Shown here piece by piece: positions 1 to 7,680 of a stretch of DNA of 23,039 bases (its first letter is position 1; each line of letters starts with the position of its first letter). The notes under the pieces were generated by a model. It was not told the origin of the DNA. It saw only the letters and a list, made by a program, of their open reading frames with translations, and made no database searches. Origin of the DNA: a virus; the IMG/VR virus record IMGVR_UViG_3300033149_006550, positions 1-23,039 of that record, one strand, 5' to 3'. A program made the position numbers and the translations under genes.

Positions 1-19
1 AAATGAAAGTAGGAAAAAA
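1..19 (+). repeat. 19-nt repeat upstream of the first gene (copy 1)
   Basis: AAATGAAAGTAGGAAAAAA lies at the window edge, just upstream of the first gene. The same 19 bases recur exactly at 21821-21839, in the only long intergenic region. Both copies are in leaders of + strand genes, so a shared regulatory or promoter-associated element is plausible. The sequence before position 1 is not visible, so a linked -10 element cannot be checked. Purine-rich tracts are common in this genome, which lowers the weight of the match. Confidence 0.55.
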
Positions 20-46
20 AGAAAAAAATAGAAAGGAGGAAAAAAT

Positions 47-1288
47 ATGAAAACTAAAGCATTGATTCCTGAAAATCCATTATTAGTTTTACCATCATTA
101 GCCGTCAAGATAGGACTCAAAGAAGCAATAATTTTGCAACAAATTCATTATTGGATATTAAAAAGCAAACATCTATATGATGGCAGATATTGGATATATA
201 ATACCTATTTAGATTGGCAAAAGCAATTTCCTTTTTGGGGAGAATCAACTATCAAAAAAACTATATTAAAAATGGAAAAAGATGGTTTATTAATATCAGG
301 AAATTTCAATAAATTAAAACAAGACAGAACAAAATGGTATAGTATTGACTACGAAAAAATCCCAGAAATCCTTCTTCCTACACAAGAGATAAGAGATAAC
401 CAATTAGGGAATAACTTACATTCAACCAAGGGGGATGGATTACCCCTTCAAGGGATGAGCTGTACCCATTCTAACCATAGAATATCTTCAGAGACTACTA
501 ACAATAATACTTCTTCTTTTTCTTTTATAAATAAAAGAAAAAAGAAGTATAGTCTTTCTCCTTTTGAAACTGTTGTTGATGATAAAAACATTGAAGAAAA
601 AAACATTCAAAATGTTTATAAACTGTTGTATATATGGAATAGTTTGCCTAATACTACTAAACATATAAAAGAAAATAAAACATATCAAAAATGTTTGTCT
701 ATTTTAAAAAAATATATACAAACTTATTCCTTTGAACTTATTAAAGATATTTTTATTAAATTTGGAGAGATAGAAATAAATAAGAAGATTGCACTTCCAG
801 ATTTCTTTGAACCTTATAATAAAAAAGAGAAGGAGAGTTATTTTTATCTTATGATAAATCTTGATAATTGTAGTATTACAAAAGAAATGAAAATTTTAAT
901 TGATATTTTTACTAAAGTAATATTGGGAGGAAAGACTACTAAATTTAATTTTAAACAAATACAACAATTTAAAGTTGCTTCTAATAGATTAAAAAAGGAT
1001 TTTAAAGAAGAATTAGAATACTTATCCTTTGAAAAACTTTGTTATTTGTTTGTAAATTCTTTGAAAGAATCTTTTATTGAAAATGTTTCAGCTGGAAATT
1101 TAGCAAGTAATTCTAATTACAATAACATTTTTTTACCTTTTATGGCTAAAAGAAAGGAGAGATTGCCTAAAATTATAAGATATAATCAACAAGGAGATCC
1201 TGTTTTTGATGAATGTAAAGCTTTGAATGATGCAGATAAAAGAAAATATTATAGTATTTTAAGAGGAGATGATATAGTTTGTTTATAA
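47..1288 (+). CDS. winged-helix phage replication initiator-like protein
   Basis: A 413-residue protein. Its N-terminal ~110 residues (PSLAVKIGLKEAIILQQIHYW, then a segment with STIKKTILKMEKDGLL) match the winged-helix domain common at the start of phage replisome-organiser or DnaD-like proteins, which bind the origin and help load the helicase. Residues ~110-180 are a low-complexity linker rich in Ser, Asn and Lys. The C-terminal ~230 residues are helical and I do not recognise them. The ATG at 47 follows AAAGGAGG with good spacing. The DnaB-like helicase three genes downstream supports a role in initiation. Family recognition of the N-terminus is fairly firm; the exact role is inferred. Confidence 0.75.
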   Translation: MKTKALIPENPLLVLPSLAVKIGLKEAIILQQIHYWILKSKHLYDGRYWIYNTYLDWQKQFPFWGESTIKKTILKMEKDGLLISGNFNKLKQDRTKWYSIDYEKIPEILLPTQEIRDNQLGNNLHSTKGDGLPLQGMSCTHSNHRISSETTNNNTSSFSFINKRKKKYSLSPFETVVDDKNIEEKNIQNVYKLLYIWNSLPNTTKHIKENKTYQKCLSILKKYIQTYSFELIKDIFIKFGEIEINKKIALPDFFEPYNKKEKESYFYLMINLDNCSITKEMKILIDIFTKVILGGKTTKFNFKQIQQFKVASNRLKKDFKEELEYLSFEKLCYLFVNSLKESFIENVSAGNLASNSNYNNIFLPFMAKRKERLPKIIRYNQQGDPVFDECKALNDADKRKYYSILRGDDIVCL

Positions 1289-1731
1289 ATACAATACCTA
1301 GTTTGGAATTTTTAAGAAATAAATATAATAAAGTTTGGGGATTTACAGAAAAAGAATTGTTAAATGAATTTTATAGTTTTTGTAAAAATAAAAATGTTAA
1401 AGTTATAGTTTTAAATAAACAACTTAGTAAAGAGGTTTTTAATATTCATTTGAATCATAGGATAAGTTTATTTGATAATGTACAATTATCAATAATAAAT
1501 TATATAGATGAAGTTCAATTAAAATTATGTTATGAAATACATTGTTTTTATAAAATAAATTCTCTAGAGGATATTTGCTTTTTTATTTATGATCGGTTTT
1601 TGTCTTTTAATTATATTATAGATAACAAAATCTTTTTTTACTATACTCCTTTTATTTTTGATTTTAATAATATAATAAAAAAATTAAAAATTAAGGTGTT
1701 ATTTTATAAACTTTTTTTAGAAGGAGTTTAA
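1279..1731 (+). CDS. unknown protein, TTG start
   Basis: A 150-residue protein that I do not recognise. It is very rich in Phe, Ile, Tyr, Asn and Lys, with no clear motif, signal peptide or transmembrane helix. The TTG at 1279 is chosen because GAGGAG lies at 1263-1268, ten bases upstream, and no ATG is suitably placed. It overlaps the end of the initiator-like gene by ten bases, so translation is probably coupled. Its place between an initiator-like gene and a DnaB-like helicase suggests a replication accessory role, but nothing in the residues proves it. Confidence 0.6.
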   Translation: MFINTIPSLEFLRNKYNKVWGFTEKELLNEFYSFCKNKNVKVIVLNKQLSKEVFNIHLNHRISLFDNVQLSIINYIDEVQLKLCYEIHCFYKINSLEDICFFIYDRFLSFNYIIDNKIFFYYTPFIFDFNNIIKKLKIKVLFYKLFLEGV

Positions 1732-1747
1732 TATTAAAACAGCAAAG

Positions 1748-2095
1748 GTGTCTGATATAATTTACAATTCTCTTTCTCAATTGATTTGTTCTTTTTGTCA
1801 AAAACCAATAGTATTATATAGAAAAGGAGCAAAAGGAGGCTTTTATATGTGTGAGTATGTAATAAACGAATTGAACAAACCACAAGAAAAGAGAGTAAGT
1901 GATAATGAATTAGATAAACATGATTATATTTTTATTCCATATCAAAATATTGAACTTATTTCATCTTCTCGTTTAAATGATGAATGGAAAAAAAGAGGCA
2001 AAATTTTTTATGAAATGAATTATCTATGTAAGGAATTTGGATTGGATATGGATAGTTTGTTGGAGGAGATGGATGAAAATAATCAAAATAAATAA
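1748..2095 (+). CDS. small CxxC protein upstream of the helicase; start uncertain
   Basis: 115 residues from GTG 1748. A CSFC motif near residue 14 and further Cys at about 35 and 95 hint at metal binding. The C-terminus is acidic and helical. The start is unresolved. GTG 1748 has no spaced ribosome site. An in-frame ATT at 1733 follows AAGGAG (1721-1726) by six bases. An ATG at 1847 has an excellent AAAGGAGG (1832-1839), but starting there would drop the CxxC. The 3' end overlaps the helicase start by 23 bases. It could be a helicase loader or another replication accessory protein by position; I do not recognise the family. Confidence 0.55.
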   Translation: MSDIIYNSLSQLICSFCQKPIVLYRKGAKGGFYMCEYVINELNKPQEKRVSDNELDKHDYIFIPYQNIELISSSRLNDEWKKRGKIFYEMNYLCKEFGLDMDSLLEEMDENNQNK

Positions 2096-3512
2096 TGTTA
2101 TAGAAAAAGATATTTTAATTGGTTGTATTGTTTCTGATCCTTTTATTAAAAAAATTTATCCAATTTTAGAATTAAATTTAATTGATATTCAGACTATTAA
2201 GATTGTAATGAAATGGGTATTATCTTATTTTGAAAGATATAAAGAAGCCCCAAAAAATAATATACAAAATATTTTTGAAGATAAAAAACCTATATTGAAA
2301 GATTCAGATGCAATATGGATTGAAGAATTTTTATGTAAATTATCAGATAAGTATGAACATTGGGATTATAATGAAGCATATTTATTTGATAGAGCAGTTA
2401 ATTATCTTAAATCACAAAAGATATCATTAGGATGTAAACAGACATTATCTCTTTTAGATGAAGGTAAAGTAGAAGAGGCTTCTTTGATATATCAAGATTC
2501 TTTTAAAACTGCTGTAAAATATGATTTAGATGTGGATGTTTTTGATTTAAATTTTGTTTTTGATTCTTTAAATAATGAAAGGAGGCCAGGAATAACATTA
2601 GGGATTGATTCTCTTGATGAACTAGTTGGAGAATTAAAAAGTGGATGGTTAGTAATTTATACAGGCCCGATGAAAAGAGGGAAAACAAAAGGATTAGTTT
2701 ACACTGCATTGAGAGGTTATTATTTAGGGAAAAAAGTAGTATTTATTTCTTTGGAATCTGAAAAAGAGGATGTAGGAACTTATTTTTGGCAAGGGTTAAG
2801 TTCTTTACCTTTGGATGAAAGGAGTTTGATTTATTATGGTTTTTTTAACGATGGTAATTTTTTAGAATTTGAAGAAATGATGAGAGAAAAAATTACTTAT
2901 AATAGAATAAGAAATAGTATAAATATAGCTAAAGGGGTTTCTGGAGGGTCTATAAGATTAAAAACATTTCCTGCATTTAGTGCTACTATTTCTGATATAG
3001 AAGATTATTTAAATTCACTAGAAGTATATGATAATTTTTGTCCAGATATAATTTGTATAGATTATATTGGGATATTAAGAGCAGAAAGAAATTATTCTCA
3101 GCGAAGAGATGAATTGAATTTTGTATCTACAAGAATGAAAGGATTAGCTCAAGAAAGAGATGCTATAATTTTTTCTGGATGGCAAGGACAAAGGAAAACT
3201 TTGGAAAAAGATGTTTTGTCTTTATCCGTTGTAAATGTTGCTGAAGATATTCGTATTCTAGCAAATACTGATGTTATGCTCTCTTTAAATCAAACCGAAG
3301 AAGAAAAAGATTTAGGATTATTGAGAATAGGTGTTTTAGCACATAGATGGAGAAGGTGTCCTTCATCTGTGCAAGTGGAAATTGCACAGAATTTAAATGT
3401 AGGACAATTTGCTTTAGATTCAAGATTGATTAGAAGGCCAGAAAAAATGGAAGATTTAGATTTTGGTCAGTATGATGGATTTGATATTTATCAGAAAAAA
3501 GAAGGGTTTTGA
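2073..3512 (+). CDS. DnaB-like replicative DNA helicase
   Basis: A 479-residue RecA-fold hexameric helicase that would unwind DNA at the fork. Residues ~1-130 form a DnaB-type helical N-terminal domain. The ATPase core opens with GITLGIDSLDELVG. Walker A is GPMKRGKT (198-205). Walker B is DIICID (325-330). A late HRWRRC segment fits the region carrying the arginine finger and DNA-binding loops. Upstream in-frame codons exist, but ATG 2073 follows GGAGGAG (2062-2068) and gives the expected N-terminus. It ends directly before the methyltransferase gene. Walker A reads MKRG where many DnaB proteins have a small-residue-rich loop, a variant seen in phage DnaB-like ATPases. Confidence 0.88.
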   Translation: MKIIKINNVIEKDILIGCIVSDPFIKKIYPILELNLIDIQTIKIVMKWVLSYFERYKEAPKNNIQNIFEDKKPILKDSDAIWIEEFLCKLSDKYEHWDYNEAYLFDRAVNYLKSQKISLGCKQTLSLLDEGKVEEASLIYQDSFKTAVKYDLDVDVFDLNFVFDSLNNERRPGITLGIDSLDELVGELKSGWLVIYTGPMKRGKTKGLVYTALRGYYLGKKVVFISLESEKEDVGTYFWQGLSSLPLDERSLIYYGFFNDGNFLEFEEMMREKITYNRIRNSINIAKGVSGGSIRLKTFPAFSATISDIEDYLNSLEVYDNFCPDIICIDYIGILRAERNYSQRRDELNFVSTRMKGLAQERDAIIFSGWQGQRKTLEKDVLSLSVVNVAEDIRILANTDVMLSLNQTEEEKDLGLLRIGVLAHRWRRCPSSVQVEIAQNLNVGQFALDSRLIRRPEKMEDLDFGQYDGFDIYQKKEGF

Positions 3513-5093
3513 ATGATAAATTTTACTTATTTACGACAGCCTCCAAAAAGATATACATTTGAAATGCCTAAATTAAGACAATGGATTGAATTTTGGTGTG
3601 AGGGAAAAGTATTGAATCTTTTTGCTGGGAAAACATTTTTAAATGTTGATGAGGTTAGAGTGGATATTAATGTAGAAATGAATGCAGATTATTATATGGA
3701 TGCTTATTCTTTTGTTAGTATGTGGATACAAGAAAGAAAAGCTAAATTTGGAACGATTATTATGGATCCGCCTTATTGTTATTCAGAAGATACTGATGTT
3801 TTTACTGATAAAGGATGGAAGGAAATAAAAGATATAGTAGATAATAGATTAGATTATAAAGTAGCTACTTTAAATCCGCTTACAAATGAATTAGAGTTTC
3901 ATAATATAATAAATTATTATAAATATAAATATGAAGGAGAAATGATTCATTTTAAACAGAGGAATGTGGAATTAAAGGTCACTCCAAATCATAAATTATG
4001 GTGTAGAAAACAATGGTATACACATAAGTTTAAGTTTACAGAAGCTTCAAGTGTGAGTCAAGGAATCACTTTTCAAAAAAATTGTGGGTGGAAAGGAATT
4101 AATAAAAGATTTTTTCTTTTGCCTAAAGTTGATTTTGTTAGAGCAAATAGATATGGAAAGAAATTTGCAGAAGAAAAAAAGATTGATATGAAAGATTGGT
4201 TGAGATTTTTTGGGATATGGATAGCAGAAGGGTCTTTAGGTAATAAAATCAAAAAGAATAGAAAAATGGCTTCTGAATTTAAAGTTACTATTACACAAAA
4301 AAAAATAGAGAATAGGAAAATAATAGAACGGTGGTTGGATAAACTTCCATTTCACTATTATAAAGATGGAATTGATTATCGTATATGGGATAAACAATTA
4401 TATACTTATTTATTTAAGTTTGGGAAAAGTAAACAAAGATATATTCCAGAAGATATTAAAAATTTAAGTTCTGATTTGTTGGGATATTTAATAGAAGGAT
4501 TAATGTTGGGAGATGGTTGTATATATAAAGAGGAAAAGTGTAAGAATGGTAAAATATATCGGTCTATACGTAAATCTTATTCTACTGCTTCAAAGAGATT
4601 GGCTAATGATTTTAATGAAATTATATTAAAAACTGGTAAATCTTGTACTATTTTTAAACAGGATAAAAATGGAGTATTTAATATTAGTATAATTGGTAGA
4701 AATAATTTTCCGACAATACCAACTATTAGAATGAATTATCAAAAAAAATTATATATGTATAAAGGATTTGTTTATTGTATTGAAGTTCCCAATAATATTT
4801 TATATGTTAGAACTAAAGGAAAAAATCAGAGTGTATGGTGTGGGAATTCAATAAGAAAATCCAGAGAAAAATATGAAGGGAAGTATGTAGGAAATTTAAC
4901 TAAAATTAAAAATGCTTTACCTTCTATATTGAGAGATAAAGGTAGAATTATTAGTTTGGGATATGATAGCGTTGGTATGTCCAAAAGCAGAGGGTTCACA
5001 AAAATAGCTATTTGTTTGATATGTCATGGAGGAGATCATAATGATACTATTGGACTTATAGAACAGAAAGATGAAAGAAGATTTTTTCTATGA
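3513..5093 (+). CDS. DNA methyltransferase with in-frame LAGLIDADG intein
   Basis: A 526-residue precursor. Exteins are residues 1-88 and 446-526, which would splice to about 169 residues. The N-extein carries a Rossmann motif I (VLNLFAGKT, 33-41) and ends in DPPY (85-88), the catalytic motif IV of amino-methyltransferases. The C-extein continues with SIRKSREKYEG and then ISLGYDSVGMSKSRGF, as in small phage DNA adenine methylase-like proteins. The likely reaction is S-adenosylmethionine-dependent methylation of adenine (or N4-cytosine) in DNA; specificity is not readable. The ATG abuts the helicase stop codon, and the 3' end overlaps the next gene by ATGA. Splicing is required for a working enzyme because the intein splits the active site. 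Confidence 0.85.
   Translation: MINFTYLRQPPKRYTFEMPKLRQWIEFWCEGKVLNLFAGKTFLNVDEVRVDINVEMNADYYMDAYSFVSMWIQERKAKFGTIIMDPPYCYSEDTDVFTDKGWKEIKDIVDNRLDYKVATLNPLTNELEFHNIINYYKYKYEGEMIHFKQRNVELKVTPNHKLWCRKQWYTHKFKFTEASSVSQGITFQKNCGWKGINKRFFLLPKVDFVRANRYGKKFAEEKKIDMKDWLRFFGIWIAEGSLGNKIKKNRKMASEFKVTITQKKIENRKIIERWLDKLPFHYYKDGIDYRIWDKQLYTYLFKFGKSKQRYIPEDIKNLSSDLLGYLIEGLMLGDGCIYKEEKCKNGKIYRSIRKSYSTASKRLANDFNEIILKTGKSCTIFKQDKNGVFNISIIGRNNFPTIPTIRMNYQKKLYMYKGFVYCIEVPNNILYVRTKGKNQSVWCGNSIRKSREKYEGKYVGNLTKIKNALPSILRDKGRIISLGYDSVGMSKSRGFTKIAICLICHGGDHNDTIGLIEQKDERRFFL
3777..4847 (+). mobile_element. LAGLIDADG intein inside the methyltransferase
   Basis: A 357-residue intein (precursor residues 89-445). Block A starts with Cys89 (CYSEDTDVFTDKGWKEI). 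Block B is VELKVTPNHKLW, with the usual TxxH. Two LAGLIDADG-type motifs are present, FFGIWIAEGSLG and YLIEGLMLGDGC, both keeping an acidic residue, so the homing endonuclease is probably active. Block F is VYCIEVPNNILYVR, and the end is WCGN followed by Ser446 as the +1 nucleophile. The penultimate residue is Gly rather than His, a form I recall from other phage inteins ending WCGN or WSGN. The insertion sits exactly after DPPY, a conserved active-site position typical of inteins. The element is about twice as long as its host protein. Confidence 0.9.
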
Positions 5094-6445
5094 AATTAAC
5101 TATAACTGAAGTAAATCCTGTATGGAGTCATATATCTGATAAAAATATTTTATATGGGTTACTCTATTATAAAATAAAATTTAAAAGAGTGAATAAAAGA
5201 GGATGGAAAGAATTAAAAGAAATAAAGAAAGAATTATATACATCAAAAGGATATTTTTATACTGGATTTATTCCAAAAGTAGAGAAATATTTAATTTCAA
5301 AAGGAATAGATTATTCTATTGATAGAAAACCTTTTGAAGATTTCCATTTTAAATTAAATAAAGAAATAGGAGGAAAAGTATTTAGAGATTATCAAATTGA
5401 AATAATTAATTCTGTTAATTTAAAAAGAAGAGGGATTTGGCAAGCTCCGACTGGGGCAGGGAAAACAATAATGGCTGCTGGAATTATATCTTCATTTCCT
5501 AAGTGTAAAACACTTTTTTTGGTTCATACTAAATCTCTTTTAGAACAGACAGTTAAAGTATTTAATGATCTTTTAGATTTTAAGATTGGCAAGGTTGGGG
5601 ATGGTATATGTGATATTCAATCTGTAACGGTGGCAACCAGACAATCAGCCGTGTCTCAATATCAACAACTTTTATCTTATTTTTGGAATATTATAATTGT
5701 AGATGAGGCTCATCATGTTAATACTGTTGGTGGGCAATATAATAAGCTTTTAGAAATAATAAAGGCTCCAATTAGGATTGGACTAACTGCTACACCACTT
5801 AAAGGAGAAAGAGGTATGCTTTGTGAAGGATTACTTGGCCCCATTGTTGAACTTATAGGAGAAAAGAAATTGCAAGAAAAAGAAATATTGGCAAAACCTA
5901 TAGTTAAAATATATAAAGTCCCAGATTCAAAGGTAATTACAAAATGGGATTCTTGGCGAGTAGCATATGAAAAAGGAATAATTTTGAATCGTACACGAAA
6001 TTTGTTAATTGTGGAAAAAGCAGTTGAATTTGTAAAGAAAAATAAAACTTTATTGATAATGGTTAAAAATTTGGAACATGGTGAAATATTAAACAAGATA
6101 TTTGATAGAAAATATTCGGATTTAGTTGTTTTTATTCAAGGAAATACACCAAATAAAATAAGAGAACAAGAGAAAAAAGATATAGAAGAAGGAAGACGTA
6201 AGATAATTATAGCAACATCTGTATGGTATGAAGGGGTTGATATTCCGAATTTATCTGGTATTATGATTGCTTCTGGTGGGAAAGAAGAACAGCTTGTTTT
6301 ACAAAGACCAGGGAGAGCAATGAGAGCTACGGAAAATAAAAAGGAATTTTATTTATTTGATTTTTATACTCCTCCTAATTTTTATTTGGTATCTCACTTT
6401 TGTGAAAGAATGTGGCTGTACATGAGGAAAGGTTGGATAAAATAA
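5090..6445 (+). CDS. UvsW-like superfamily 2 DNA helicase
   Basis: A 451-residue SF2 (DEAH) helicase. The N-terminal ~95 residues resemble the small DNA-binding domain of UvsW/XPB-type helicases. Motif Q/I is FRDYQ followed by APTGAGKT (Walker A at 119-126). Motif II is DEAH (205-208), motif III GLTATP (231-236), and motif VI QRPGRAMR (405-412). UvsW-type enzymes branch-migrate and unwind recombination intermediates and R-loops, which matches the RecA-like and gp46-like genes further on. The ATG overlaps the previous stop as ATGA. No nuclease domain is fused. Family assignment is firm; the UvsW label rests on size and context. Confidence 0.88.
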   Translation: MKLTITEVNPVWSHISDKNILYGLLYYKIKFKRVNKRGWKELKEIKKELYTSKGYFYTGFIPKVEKYLISKGIDYSIDRKPFEDFHFKLNKEIGGKVFRDYQIEIINSVNLKRRGIWQAPTGAGKTIMAAGIISSFPKCKTLFLVHTKSLLEQTVKVFNDLLDFKIGKVGDGICDIQSVTVATRQSAVSQYQQLLSYFWNIIIVDEAHHVNTVGGQYNKLLEIIKAPIRIGLTATPLKGERGMLCEGLLGPIVELIGEKKLQEKEILAKPIVKIYKVPDSKVITKWDSWRVAYEKGIILNRTRNLLIVEKAVEFVKKNKTLLIMVKNLEHGEILNKIFDRKYSDLVVFIQGNTPNKIREQEKKDIEEGRRKIIIATSVWYEGVDIPNLSGIMIASGGKEEQLVLQRPGRAMRATENKKEFYLFDFYTPPNFYLVSHFCERMWLYMRKGWIK

Positions 6446-6458
6446 TTTAAGAAAGTGC

Positions 6459-6487
6459 TTGACAGGAAGGCAAAATCTCCATATATT
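6459..6487 (+). promoter_or_regulatory. sigma-70-type promoter for the primase and modification cluster
   Basis: TTGACA at 6459-6464, a 17-base spacer, and TATATT at 6482-6487. A start about seven bases downstream gives a short leader to the primase ATG at 6512. It is one of three promoters in this window sharing CTTGACA-N17-TAT(A/T)(A/T)T, so the host housekeeping RNA polymerase is the likely reader. Because genes run without terminators from here to 13074, this promoter probably also feeds the deazaguanine cluster. Confidence 0.8.
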
Positions 6488-6511
6488 AAATACATGGAGA
6501 GAGAAAAAAAG

Positions 6512-7405
6512 ATGAGTATAAGAAATTTTGATGTTATTGCTTATTTAGAGGAGAGGAATATTTTTTATAAATTACGAGGTAGGAATGTAAGTGAAGGATG
6601 GGTTGGTATTCAATGTCCTTTTCCTTTTTGTAGTGATCCTTCAACTCATTTAGGAATTAATTTGGTTTCAAAAGCTGTTAATTGTTGGATTTGTGGGGGG
6701 CATTCTTTATACGATTTACTTTTTTTTCTTGAAGGTGAAAAAAAGTATTTTCCTTTTTGGAAGATAATATCTGAATTTTCTAGCAATGATTTTACGTTTA
6801 TAGATAATATTAAAAAATGTTCTGATTTTTGTACTTATCCAGTGGGGACTACAGAGATTGATTTTGATAATCCAATTGTAAAAGCATGGATGAAAAAAAG
6901 GAAGTTTGTAAAAGAAGATTTAAATGAATATGGGTTAAAGTATACTATTTATGGAAATTATAAATTTAGAATGATAATTCCAATTTCTATTGGTGGTGAT
7001 GTGGTTTGTTGGCAGGCAATGGATTTATTGGGAAAATCTAAATTAAAATATATTTCAAGTCCTTCAGAAAGTAGTGTAACAAAAATACATAATACACTTT
7101 ATAATTATGATAATGTTAGAGGAGATGAAATTATTATAACAGAAGGGGTTACTGATGTATGGAGATTAAAAGGTAATACGGTTGCTTTATTTACAAAGGT
7201 AATTTCTTCTTCTCAAAAAGAACTTTTATTGAAAAAAAATATAAAAAGAATAAAAGTATTGTTAGATTCAGATGCGGAAAAAGAATCAGAAAAAATGGCT
7301 AAAGAACTAAGTGCTGTTTTTGATGATGTGATTTTGATAAAATTAGATAAAGGAGACCCAGCAGATTTAGACGAGAAAGAAATTGAAGGAATAAAGAGAA
7401 TTTGA
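6512..7405 (+). CDS. zinc-finger/TOPRIM DNA primase, DnaG-like
   Basis: A 297-residue primase-like protein that would make RNA primers for lagging-strand synthesis. The N-terminal zinc-binding module has C35, C40, H46, C58 and C61, a CHC2-like arrangement. The TOPRIM fold has EGVTD (201-205) and LDSD (241-244) as metal-binding acidic residues, and GDPAD near 261-265, often seen in DnaG-type primases. It is much shorter than bacterial DnaG (~600) and lacks a clear helicase-interaction domain. ATG 6512 is chosen over an in-frame GTG at 6455 because the promoter -10 lies at 6482-6487, so the earlier codon would not be transcribed from it; GGAGAG lies at 6496-6501. Confidence 0.85.
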   Translation: MSIRNFDVIAYLEERNIFYKLRGRNVSEGWVGIQCPFPFCSDPSTHLGINLVSKAVNCWICGGHSLYDLLFFLEGEKKYFPFWKIISEFSSNDFTFIDNIKKCSDFCTYPVGTTEIDFDNPIVKAWMKKRKFVKEDLNEYGLKYTIYGNYKFRMIIPISIGGDVVCWQAMDLLGKSKLKYISSPSESSVTKIHNTLYNYDNVRGDEIIITEGVTDVWRLKGNTVALFTKVISSSQKELLLKKNIKRIKVLLDSDAEKESEKMAKELSAVFDDVILIKLDKGDPADLDEKEIEGIKRI

Positions 7406-7428
7406 TATATTTTTTATAAGGAGAAGAT

Positions 7429-7680
7429 ATGACAGAAAAGAAGAAATCGGGCAGACCTAAAAAACCAGTAGAAAAAAAGGCGAGGCCTATAACAATAGCT
7501 TTATATGAGGAAGATTTAGCAAGGATTAAATTTTTAAAAGGAGTTTGTGATTGTGATTGTACTTCTCTTTTGATAAGATATGCTTTAAGATTAGTTGAAG
7601 AAACTTTTGTAGAGACTGAAATGGAAAAAGCAAAAGAATTTCAAGAAGAAGGAGGGAGGAATTGTGCTTACGATAACTGA
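7429..7680 (+). CDS. ribbon-helix-helix DNA-binding protein with AT-hook-like tail
   Basis: An 83-residue protein. The basic N-terminus KKSGRPKKP looks like an AT-hook (GRP core in basic residues). Residues ~20-58 (ARPITIALYEEDLARIKFL, then TSLLIRYALRLVEE) fit a CopG/Arc-type ribbon-helix-helix domain: one beta strand followed by two helices. ATG 7429 has AAGGAGA just upstream. The gene overlaps the HNH-QueD gene by 17 bases, so the two are likely co-translated. A role as regulator of the modification operon, or as a DNA-architecture protein, is inferred from position. The fold call is moderate because the family is short and diverse. Confidence 0.65.
   Translation: MTEKKKSGRPKKPVEKKARPITIALYEEDLARIKFLKGVCDCDCTSLLIRYALRLVEETFVETEMEKAKEFQEEGGRNCAYDN

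Noticed and set aside
2037-2072. Upstream in-frame start for the DnaB-like helicase
   Set aside because: It would add a Trp-rich leader that overlaps the previous gene in another frame; ATG 2073 has GGAGGAG and a normal N-terminus.
5713-6096. 127-codon open frame on the minus strand (and similar minus frames elsewhere)
   Set aside because: It is antisense to well-supported helicase motifs, has no ribosome site, and its composition mirrors the + strand gene; the other minus frames are likewise shadows.
6455-6511. GTG 6455 as start of the primase
   Set aside because: It lies upstream of the promoter -35 and -10 at 6459-6487; ATG 6512 has a ribosome site and starts at the primase-like N-terminus.
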